In this document: piece by piece, positions 30,001 through 42,000 of the stretch
Numbering within the stretch: position 1 is the first letter of the stretch
Layout of the letters: every line of letters begins with the position of its first letter
Assembly: GCF_028769735.1 (NCBI RefSeq)
Contig: NC_088188.1
Span: 5,479,001-5,543,000, forward strand
DNA length: 64,000 bases
Direction: 5' to 3'
Origin: Zonotrichia leucophrys gambelii
Lineage: Eukaryota; Chordata; Aves; Passeriformes; Passerellidae
Notes under the pieces: model-generated
Database searches by the model: none
Told to the model about the DNA's origin: nothing
The model's input: the letters and a program-made list of their open reading frames with translations, nothing else
Program-made: the position numbers and the translations under genes

Positions 30001-33000
30001 AAAAAAACATCACTTGACAAAAGACTTAATTCTCAGTGTCATTAAACTGCACCAGCCAGGGAGTTTGCCCTTATCTGCTTTGCCTTTATCACACACACTT
30101 GCCATGTTCCCCACTAATCTCTGCTAACAGCTTTCCCCAGGCTGGGACAAGCAGCAGCAAATGGGAGGTCTGAGAGGTGCAGTGTCACAGCACAGCTCAG
30201 GAAAAGGCACCTCTGGGCTTTATTTCCATGCCTCTCATGCTCTCCCCATGTCAGCCCACACAGTTGGAGGCTGTCATGGGAGCACAGCTCAGCAAACACC
30301 TGCCTTAGCTGCAAGAAAGGAATCTTAAACCTTGTAAGAAAGACCCAGAACTGAGGTTGTGTGGGGAATTTCAGGAGCTATTTGAGCTCCCACTTTGTTT
30401 GAAAACCCCCAGAGGGAGTTTTCCAATTTGTCACCCTGAAACACAAACCAGACCATGCTAAATGCTGAGCCAAAGGAATAAATTCGCTGCTACAAAGATT
30501 TATGGCAAGACAAACTTCATTGATATTAATAATTACATATATTGATGTCCTACTGGGAAAATCTATTGTCCTATAGGGGTAATTTTAGAAGGACACCCAC
30601 AAATGTTGGTAAAAACCAGCTGTGGATAAGGAAGGGGAATAAAGCAGTCAGCTGGTCAGACATGCATGCAAGCCAGAGACAAGTGGAAGGAGATCAAGCT
30701 CCCAAACAAACTCTTCTGGCAATTGTGAGGTCCCAGAAGTGCAAAGAACTGCAGAAAGGTAAATGTGACAATCTGTGGTGTTTCTACTTTTCAGCCATCA
30801 CTAAAGGTAGCAGCTTATATTTAATTCCCCCAGTGCAAACCAGCTTAAGAAGGGATTAGTCTAAAGCCCACTAAAACCACACAAATGATGGTGCAACTGA
30901 GGAAAAACCTGGGATTGGTTCCCTGTAACAGGGACTTGTTCCATGCTCTGATTGCTGGCGTCATGCTCACGAGTTGGAGTGCTCAGTGTTTGAACCAGAG
31001 GGGTAAAAGCAGATTGGTGGGTGGACTTCAGTGATTCACCACTGCAAAATATGATGGAACACATTGGGTGAGGAGCCAAAAATGCACTTCAGAGTCTGGG
31101 AGGGGAGAGCTGGGGGAGGGACAGCAGTGCAGCCATTCCAGATGCTGTGCTTGGATATAAGTCATGGAGATGAGCCAGGAGAGGGGAAATTTAGGCTAAA
31201 TGTCTGGGAAAACCAACAGTGAGAATTATTAAGCAGCACTAAATTCCTCTGAGGATAAAAGAAGCTCCAGTGCTTGGACTTACAGTTAAAATCAGCCTTG
31301 ACAATGCTCTCAATAAGAGGAACTGTAGGAAAACAACAAAGCATAGCAGGGACTACACTGCACGACCCAAGATCTTTTCCAAGTCTGATTTAATGATTAA
31401 TTGCCTTGCCTTAGAACAACAGAGATTACTTAGCTTTTGTAGCTAATTGTTGTTGCCATACAACAGCAGTTTCTTACAAGAGGGGCTGGGAAGCAGCTCC
31501 CTCTCTCCAGTCACGGTTCTGGAGGCACACTCCAAATTAATATGCCAGCCCTGTCCCTGCAGTTATAAGGATGCTATAAAAAGGTATCTGCTGACCTGCT
31601 TCTCAACTCTGCAGAAACACACTGAGTAAGCTGCTTTGGCTATCTCTGGAGAGCTACCCAATTAAGATGCTCTGAAGTGCAATTTCTTCCCAGTAAAGAA
31701 AAATCATGCCACATGGAAGCCTTCCTCCCAAACTGCATCACTGGCTTCAGGAATGACATCACAGTCACCTTGCAAGCAGCTGTAATCATGCAGGAATCAG
31801 CTGTCACAAATAACTTTTGCACACAGGGTGGAAAAAGCTCTCCTGAACCTACAGCACTGGGACATGAGTGGGGAGCTCCTCAAAATGAGCTTCTGTTGTT
31901 CACCACCACACACTTCCCCCAAACTGGGCTCCACAAGGTCTGGGCCATCAAAAGACACCTGGATGGGGAAACTCACAGCAAGAAGAGGCCCCCTGAGTTG
32001 GTAACAGCTTCCCAAGGTCATGCTCCACATCAGGGGCATCCAGTGCCACCTGACAGGCTACAAAAGCAGCACCTGCAAGAAGCTGAGCAGGTAATAACAG
32101 TGACTTTCCAAAAAAATCCAGCGCTCCTCAGGTGGGAACATTGCCCTGAGACAGGCAATGACATCTGATGTGACAGCAGGAGCTGAGAAGCCTCTCCAGG
32201 TTTGACATGCCTGTAAAGAAACCTCTGCTTGCACTCAATAAATCCTCCAGTCCAGACTCACTTTGCTCATGGCTCTGCTTTAACCTGTTGACCTGGACAT
32301 GACCTATTAAATCTCTGGCTAGACCTTTAGCTTCAGACATTTCAGAGTTGAAACAGAAGCATTTTTAATAAAAATGGCTTTCCATTTGTGATCTTTTAGA
32401 GAGGGGAAAAAAAATATTAGTACCTTGTGAATTAAGTCAAGCAGCCTACAAAGCTCTGAGGGATAGAAGTCAAAAGGTGGCAGATTTTTGTGTGATGCCT
32501 GACTGTTGAAAAGGTGTGAGCCCACTAAAAATTGGCTCAGGGTTACAAATCACTGATGTCTTGCTCATGATCTGACTAGAGGAAGCAGCACCTCCAGAAA
32601 TAACCCCTGGAATTTATTTGCTCACCTTCCAGCATGAGCACCTTTCTGAAGAGCTTTCTTGCAGTCCAGCCCTCTGAGAGCCCAGCCATGGTATTTTGGG
32701 GAAGAAGCACCTCATAGGAACAATGTCAAGTTATTTTCTTCAGTAGTGTAGGTTTCTGATGCTTTAAATCTCAGACTTGAGCAACAGAACTGACTTTGAA
32801 AGTCAAGTCTGAAAGCAACACAGATGCTTTCCATCAGCAGCAAGTACACAACATACCCACTTGGAATCCCATTAGCACCTACACTAAATTAGGGACTGAC
32901 TTAAGTTGGGTTTTGCTTTAGAGCCTGGTAACAGCCAAACTGTAAAGGCAAGAACAAATCTCCTCTGCAGAGCCTTTTTTTACCTCACCAGGTCATGGCT

Positions 33001-36000
33001 TGCTCTGTGACAGTCTGCTGCTCTGCCCCCAGGGAAAGCTGAACCTCCACTTCATTTTGTGTGACAGCAAGGGTGTGATGGTGTTCACAGGAGTCTGAGG
33101 ATGAGGGAGGAGATGAGGATCTGACTCCATGTTTCAGAAGGCTTGATTTATTATTTTATTATATATATTATATTAAAATGATATTAAAAGAATAGAAGAA
33201 AGGATTTCATCAGAAGGCTGGCTAAGAATAGAAAAGGAAGAACGATAACAAAAGCTTGTGGCTCGGACAGAGTCTAAGCCAGCTGACTGTGACTGGCCAT
33301 TAATTAAAAACAACCACTTGATACCAATCACAGATCCACCTGTTGCATTCCACAGCAGCAGATAATCATTGTTTACATTTTGTTCCTGAGGCTTCTCAGG
33401 AGAAAAAATCTTAAGGAAAGAATTTTTCATAAAATATGTCTGTGACAGGAAGGGCTCTCAGGATCCCAGGGGTGCCTGCAGCCCCCGCCAGCCACAGGTT
33501 TGTGCTTCTCCTCTCTGTGCTCTCCCCACAGGGCTGAGCCTGGAGCTGTGCAGGCACAGCAAGGGTTACAGCAACGTCAGGGAACACAGAGTTACTGGGA
33601 GGGTTGTGCTCTCCTGTGCCTTGCTGCACTTCAAGTTCAAAATGTACAATTTATAAATGTGCTGCACCATGTGGCAGACGTGCTCTTAACCTCCAAACCA
33701 ACAGCTTTCCACAGCTGAGTGAGGAACTGGCCACAGATGCCAAGCTGTGATCCAAGTCCTTAATTCAGTGTTCCCAGCAGGGTTCTTTGCTGAAATAAGA
33801 CTCTCACAAGCAGAGACTGTTGAAGAATAACCCAGGCAACAAACCCAAGCAGCATCTTTCCCCATCCAGCTACCCACAGGTGTTGTGTGGTAGCTGCTCA
33901 GGGACTCTCACCCACGAGCAGATATTTTGTCATTTATCAAGCAGGCTCTGGAGAGTGAACATCTGTTGGCTGGAATTGCTGCTCACAACGATTCCCACAG
34001 AGAGCTGGATGTGTGAAATCTGTCTGCGGGTTCTGAGTGCCGTGTTTGTGACCTGAGCTCCATTAACAGCTCTGATGAATGAGAGCTCCAGCAGCTCTGC
34101 ACTGCCAGACTCTGGAGCGTGGAGGAGCACAGGTGATGAGTTACAGCAGGAAGGACAAGCATCATCATCAGCAGCACTGATATTTCCTCAGTGAAGCAGC
34201 TGCACTGTCACCCTGGTTTTTTAAGATTTTCCAAGCCTTCTGATGTTGAAATTCTTGTAGTGAACTTTCTTACACACTTTCTGTAAATAACTCATTGTTT
34301 TGCACTCCTTTATGGAGGAGGAGAAAGTTGATGGACTGTTGGTCTGTCCAGTGTCATTGGAGAGGTGGCACTGTCACCCTCCAATCCACTGTCACTCTTG
34401 GAACACTATAAATGTTGGACTCAGAAAATAAACTTCCCTTTTTTTTCCTTCACCTTAAGAACAGTGGTGTGTGTTTGTGTTCTTTGGTGTCCTATAGTGA
34501 CACTGCACCTTCCTCCTCTGTCTCTACAAAAAGGTTTTGCCAAACTCATTTCAAACAACAAAAGTATCCTGCACATGACTTCTGTGTTTCCAAGTGTCCC
34601 TCCTCAGGGAGAAATGCAGATGGCAGATCTTTCCCTTTCCACACTCAGATAATTTTACTGAATTAAATAAAAAAAAGCAGTTTGAAACCTTCCAGATCAT
34701 CAACTGCATTAGCAACACTGATATTTCCTCAGTGAGGAAGCTGCACCTTCCTCCTCTGTCTCTATAAAAAGGTTTTGCCAAAGTGTCCTGCAGCTCACAC
34801 TGTCCAGAAGCAAGTCTGTGTTTCTGTGTTCCCATTTCTCCTTCTCAGGGAGAAATGCAGCTGGCAGACCTTTCCCTTTCCACATTCAGATAATTTTACT
34901 GAATTAAATTAAAAAAAAAAAAAAAGCAGTTTGAAACATTCCAGCTTTTTTCAGCTGCATGCTCTGTAGCTGCAGCAAGCAGGGCTGGCAGCTGCCAGCA
35001 GGCTGTGACACACTGATGGTGCATTCTGATCCCAGGAGAGTGGCTCCAGCCTCAGGCAGACTTGCTGCTGCTCCAGGAGTGCCTACAGCTCCTTTTCACC
35101 TGCACTGTCTCCTGCAAGGGGCTATAATCTCACAGAAGAGATGATCAGATTTGTGCCATGACAGGCCAGGCCTGAGCTCTCAAACTCTGGCTGCAGGTTG
35201 GCTCCACTTCACCCATTTCCAGGATCAGGGGAGCAATTCTTGTGTGCTCCAATGGGTGTTCCAATTTCACAGCATTTCCTAGCTGTTAAAAAGCCAATTA
35301 TTAGGAACAGTGGTTCTCTTTAGCATAGAAAAGCTTTCAGCCCAGGCATTTTCTAATTCCAAATTTGACTTGAAGAACTATCTGGAAAGATTTAATATTC
35401 CCACCAGTGCAAATCCCTGTTTTAGGAGGGTGAAGGTCTCACACACGTGGTGCCAAGGACACCTCACCCAGCTGGCATGGCCCACATGTCACCAGCAGTG
35501 TCACCACTGCTTTGGTTGTGAAAAAGCAACACTGGACAACTTCCAGAGGTGTCTCCATGGCCATCAAACACCCAGGAAGGTCAACAGAGCCTCTCACAGA
35601 CCTTTGGGCAAGGGCTTGTTGTTATTTCTTGGTGCCATAAGCACCAGGCAGCCCCAGAAATGCAGACAAGGCACTGCAAAGGTGTCCCCCACCAAAATTA
35701 GAAGCACACAAATACCTAAGTCAGATTTTCTGACTTAGGCACACTCCAAAGGCAGCTTTTTAATCTGACAGAAGTTAAAAAGATGAAGTAGAGAGCAGGG
35801 ATTGGGGTTTGTTCAGCCCTACAGTGCTCTGTCCAGCCCAGCTTTACCTTTTGGATAAATCTCTGCTTGACTGGGGGTTAAAGCTGAGCCAACAAGTCAT
35901 GAAAATGATCAGGATTATTTTGGGATGCAGGGGAGAAGCCTGGCATTCAGTATCACAAGATGCAAGGTGACTAGCAAACACAAGACTCTTCAGCTATATT

Positions 36001-39000
36001 TTACCTAAGTAAGCCTCTGAAAATATTTCAGCCCTTCTCATCTTCTTGCAAAAATGTCTTTTTTGTTACCTTGTCAAATATTTTAGTTTCTCTCCATGAT
36101 TACAAATGTCAAGATTAAGTGAGCTGTGTTGGGTGAAAGATTAGAAATGGTAATAAAAATAACCTGAACAAGACATGAATTCATTACTTCTGAAATAGTT
36201 GCCTAAGGAATGTACAACTAGTCTTTGAAGTGTATAATTAACATGACAAAAAGTTGAAAGCTATCAGTTTGGTTACTTCAGGACTTATTTTTCTTGTTAC
36301 TAAAAACAAAAAACTCCCACCAGAATAGGAGATGAACATAAGGTCCTCAGGTTCAAACCAGCCCTACATCTGCTTCAATGTTCCCTAGCTGAGGAAAAAA
36401 AAAAACCCCACATTAAGTAAATTCAACCTGATGAGTGTTTTGGTTCTTCAATGAACACAGGAACATTTGGATTCTCTACTCCTATATTATGCTGTAAATT
36501 GTTCCCTAAGTAGGTCACCAAGGCGATTTCTGAATGTTCCAAGACAAATCCTTTCTACATGAACCCACAAAACAAAACCAGAGCCTTGGCTGTCAGGGCA
36601 CTGATAGATCTCCATCAAGCCCACTGCTGTCAGAAAAGTAAGGGGAGTGCTCTTTTTAACTTGGCATCTGCTACCATGATTCAACTCTTTGCAGAGAAAT
36701 ATACTATTACTCCATATGGCAGCTTCCCCAATTGTAAAAGGGCAGCCAACTTCTATGGCAATGAGAGCCTTAGCAAATTAACAACTGAGTCTGGCACTAA
36801 TGAATGCTCCACTGTCTCAATAGAAGGTGGCTGGAGGTTTCCTCACATGTTTTCTCTGAGCTTTGTTCTAGCAGGAGATGCTACAAGAAACAAACTGTGT
36901 TCCAAGCCCTTCAGAGATTTAATAACCCAAATCCTTCACTTCCCTCCTGATCAAAGGAAGCAGTGACTTGAGAGTGCCTTGTGCAGAGTCCCCAGTGCTG
37001 TGGAGGCTGCCTGGGACTGTCACCTCCACACTCCCCTCAGAGCAGAAACCACATTTTACCACAGCTGACCCAAATGCCACCTCCTCAGCTTCATCACCTG
37101 GTTGCAGAGAGAATCCAGCTCTTGCAGAGGCTGGAAGGGCTCAAGAGGGTGGAAGGCAGGCCATGGAATTCATTCACTGTCTGTGCTCCTCCACTGCATG
37201 ACTCTGCTTGGAGCCCAAGTGTGGGACTGCTCCTTTGAGTGCCAGAGCAGCTATTTCAAGCTGTTAGCCCCAAGACTCATCAATAAGTCATAAGGCCCAG
37301 AATGGAAGTCAAAAGAAGGGGAAAAAACAGTTGCTGAGGCAGAATAAATAGTAACTTCCATTGCATCCTTTTAAACTAAAAAGAGAATGAGCTGCTTCAC
37401 AATACTCCTCTCTATGGGCTGCTACACTGCAGGAACCCAACCCAGTTCCACCTCCTGGAGACCTGAGGTGAGAGAGGCAGCTGCAGTGCAAGGTAACTGC
37501 ATTTTGGGATACTGGGAAAATCATCCTGGAGGACCCAGAGGTTATAAATATAAAAGTATTTAACTCCAGAGCAGAAGCAGGAGCTGCTGACCTCCACTCC
37601 ACAGCATGGCAGCAGTGGGGAAGAACCTCCTGATGATTTCCAGACCACTGGAGACAGTCTCTGGTCCAAAGCAGAGGGGAGCATCTCCCTGGATCTGTCC
37701 TGTCTTTATCAGATTGGCAGCCCAATGTGATAAAGAGGCTCCCCCAGGGAGTGCTGTCCCTGCTATGCACCAACACCCTCATTAATGAAACATTAGCTGC
37801 TCACATCATTCCTCCTCTGCCTCTCCTGGAACACACACTCTGCCTTGGATGAAGCTGTCTGGGGCAGGGATGTGCCTTTGTGAAACACCCTGGAATTTAA
37901 GAGCACTGGAGAAATATTAATCACTCAGCAGCTGCCATCTTCCCTGCAATTCCTTTAATTGCCTCAGTTCTTACTGACAGCTCTCTGTCCCTGCTCCACC
38001 ACAGGCACTTCCTCTGTTCAGACCTGCCCCAGTTCTCATGCCCAGTTTACACAGCAGTGTTACTGAAACAAAGCTCTTAATCTACACAGATGCAATCAGT
38101 TTTTGAGAAGTCATAAAATCCAACAACTTTCCATTCAGTTTTTCTGAGAGAAGCTTGGAAAAGGAAGAGCATCAAATTTTGGCCCAGATCCATGAGGTCT
38201 GACTATTTACACATGGTATTGTGTGATTAGAGCCCTACCACATTGTTTTGGGCACCTGCTGAGCTCCCCCCTGCCCAAAAACAAGACAATCCTTACCTGG
38301 AGGTTGTTCAGAGGCTCCATCTTCATGACTGGTCCCAGAGTGTTGAGGGGCAGGGAGACATCAATACTTTGGTTTGGCATCAGAGGTGTGTGAATGGCCA
38401 GGGGGGTGCTTGGGATGACTCCAAAGCTGGGCAGGAGAAAAACAGAGGTGATGACAGCAGCCCTGCATTGTCCAAAATACAATGTTCCTTTTGTCAAGCA
38501 CCACCTGCCTCATCTTCCCACTACTCCCTGCTGCAGCTCCAGGGAGGGAACACAGCTCAAATGAGCAAAGTAGGACAAGGCATGGGAAATTCACTCATTT
38601 GCTGACAAATTCACCATCCTGCCCCAGGGCCCAGCTCCTGGGAGCTCCCCCATCACCCACAGGGCACTGGTCTGTGTGCTGAGCAAGGAATGACCTGGAC
38701 TCAGAGGCAGGTGCTGTTTCTGTGCTCCTGAGCTCCAGAGCACTGCAGTGGGGTGCATCACACACTGCATGGCTGCTGCAGTGGCACAGGGAGCTGCACA
38801 GCCAGCCAAGGAGGGACATGTGCCTTGGAACAGCACAGCACAACAAATGAATCAACACAACACATGCAGCTGCCTGCTCCTGAATGACAGCACCTGGCCC
38901 AGCTGCCTGCTTGGAGGCTCCTTCACACTGGGGATGTGTCCCAGCAATGCCTGTTCAGTCCAAGGAACATTGAATTCCACAGGCAACTCTGCTGAGCATG

Positions 39001-42000
39001 GAGAAGAGGGAAAACATCCTACACTTAACACAACACTCCTGTACTACAGCCCAGCTGCTTTCCAAAAGCAGATGGAAGCCTGGTGTTCTGGTGTCCACTC
39101 ATAAATGCATTTCTCTCTAGCAGAATTCACATCAGCTCAGAGGTCTCAGGGTGTTTGCAGGATGGATAGGTGTGTGTTTTTAGTTTATCCACTAAAAGCC
39201 TGATGCTGTCTCTGCACAGTCAGCCACATTAATCAGGTTTGTCATTCTTTCAGAAACCAATAAATGCCCCATTCTTGGTTCTCCTTAGTTTTCAGCTCTA
39301 GGAAGCTGAAAGAGGAATATTCCTAGCAAGGGCTCAGCCACATCATTTGCCTTCTGCAGCCATTTCACCTTGGAGGACACAAACCCTCCTGTTTTCCCTA
39401 AGACTCAGAGGGGAACTGAACTTGCAGTTGGTGATATTACAGCACATCAGAGCTTTAGCTTTCTTTTATTTTTTTTTAATGCTTTATCCCAAGACTGCAG
39501 TGAATACCATTAGCAGCAGCAGGAAAGGAGGGAAAAGCAATAGAAACTTCCCAATCACAAACCTTAATATTTACATTAAAAAAAACAGCCCTCTGCAGCT
39601 CTTTCTAATGCAGCAGGCACAGTGGAAAGCATTGACAGGAGAACAACATTTGTAAAAGAATAAATAAATTGTAGTAGGTTGTATATGGAGCTTGTGGTGC
39701 AAGATGAAAAACTGCTGGTTTATTGTACAGTATTTAAACTTTCTACATCCTCAAAGCAGGTGTGGCTAAAATATAGCTTGATGTATGGGGGAAAAAAAAA
39801 TAAAAATCACAAAATGCCTTTTGTTCCAGGCTAATTTGCATGAAACATTTGGATATAGCAGCTTAGCAAAACTCTCCAGAAAATATGGCAGTCCAGGGAG
39901 AACATTTACTAAGACTTATTTAGCATAATGACTTTTCTAAGTAAATCTTATTCGTCCCAAGAAATCCTGAATTTGCAGCAGTGAGATTAAAGAGATGGTT
40001 TCAGTGGATCTTCAGCAGAGAGAAGCCTTTTCCAGTGAAGTGATAATAAGGAATATAGAGAACATGTCAGTCACAAGACACTGTTTGCAGTCTTGATAAG
40101 AAGTAGCCTGGCCCTTGCTGAAGATAACACACAGCAAACCACAGGATAAGCTCTCTGGGAAGGGTATTTGTGGGAAGACACCGTGGCTGTGCTGCCATGT
40201 CATGTCCTTTGGCTGAGATGGGTTTCCAAGAACAATCTGAATTCCATCATCCAAGCTCTGAACTTTCAAGTGGCTGCTGCTTCTGACAGAATTGTTCTGC
40301 TGCCTGTTACAGCGGGAACATGTGCCACAGGCTCCCAGCTTGCAGCTCCTTCAGTGACAAGCAGCTTTATTAAAGAGTCCTGTGCTTCCAGACAGTCTGA
40401 GGAGCAGCAGAGCAATTAAGTCAGGAGGCAGAGGCATCATGGGTTGATACTTGTGCAGCTCAGATCCTGCCTCTCTGTGCTCTTGCTTTGCCCAGGGCAC
40501 TTACTGGCTATAAACTCACCAAGCTGCCTAACAGCTCATGAGGCTGCTGGAAAACTCCACTGAGGTGAAATGGGGCAGATGCTGTTTCAGAGCTGGGAGA
40601 AGGATGGCACTGTCTGCTGCCTGTTTCCTCCCAGATTCATCAGTCTGTGTTTTCAGCCCTTTCACACAATTTTGGTGTGATGGAGAGGTCAGGCTGTATC
40701 ACCCAAGCTATTTCCATGACTGCATTATACACCTAAGCACAAGCCCTCCTTAAATTTAGCAGTGTAGGCACAAACTCCTTTCCCAGGAGGATTCAATCTG
40801 TTGACCACAGAGCATTGCTAATTATTTCTTACCTGTTCTTATTGAACTGAATGGCAAAGTCAGTCATGTGCTGCAAAGCCTTATTGGTAAAGTTCATCTC
40901 CATGTAGATGTGTCCCTGCCTGTGGCTGAATGTGCCTGAGATCTCCAGTCCTTTAGCTTTCACTGCAGGCAGCCAAACCTTGAACACAAGAGATGTCATT
41001 CAGCATGAGCAGCTTGGCCTGAAGATAACAAACAAGCAGAGTTTTCCAACAGAGCTCAGAAATCCACATAGAATGGCACACTGAGCCCACAGAGGCTAAA
41101 GAAAAACTGCAGGGAAGATGGGACATGGGTGTTGAAAGGATGGAGCTCAGCACTGAGGAATAAACTTGCTGCTCCTAATCCATATTTGTTCACAGCACCC
41201 ATGGGAGAAATCAAATTACAACAGCATTGGTGTGCACAAGAGCAGGGACAGCTTGTGTCCATCACAGCAGGATGAGACTCACCCAGCCTGCTGCTGGACT
41301 TCTCTGAGGGCTGCTTGGGCTATCAAACTAAAGTTTGAACCAAATAAAATCACAGGGCTGATACTATTATCTGTTGGGTTCTGGATTCCCAAATCACCTC
41401 TGTGGGAAAAACCCAGATCCAGATCTGGGTGGTGCAAAATGAGTCAGTACTTAGCTCAAAACTACTGCAAAAAAATTGTAATTTCCTATATAAAAATTAC
41501 TGTAAAAATTATATTTTACTGTATAAAAAATTACATATTTTTTAATATGAGGTGCAATAATTGCAAGGACCAAAAACTTTGAGTACTGTCTGCAGTACCT
41601 TGAGATCCTCTGTTTCAGAGGATGGTTTAAAATTATCCACCCATGGAGTGCTAATTTTTGTTTATTCTCTTTCAGGAGCCTGAGCTCCCTGTGGCTGCTC
41701 CACAGCCAGTTTGCAGAACCGTGTTCTGTGTCTCATGATCCCTCCCAACTCCATGCTTCAGCCAAAGCCTCTGTGATCTCTGTCACTGACAGAACATTTC
41801 TCTGCATTCCACTGCAGCACCATCATGCCAACCACATGATTTTATCTCCACTGTCACGTTGGATTCCTCCAAATAAACAAACAAACCTGCTGGGAAAGTT
41901 GTTGCAAATTCTGTCTTGCCCTCAGTTTTCTAGGGAAGCTTGTTAAGAAGCAGGTCTGCAGGAAAGCTGCTCTGACACAACTGAAAGTCTGGGATTTATC

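Larger units (their letters stand above)
29375..38296 (-). other. AP2B1 intron with LTR, duplication and tandem repeats
   Basis: This 8.9-kb intron contains copy 2 of the duplication (29612-29941), arm 2 of the inverted repeat (31748-31823), a sense-oriented solo LTR (33060-33447), a two-copy tandem duplication (34500-34945) and an 11-bp hairpin (35715-35739). The remainder is unique AT-moderate DNA without recognisable exons. Confidence 0.75.

Noticed and set aside
35715..35739. A rho-independent terminator
   Set aside because: The hairpin lies in a vertebrate intron with no T-run, and bacterial terminator logic does not apply.
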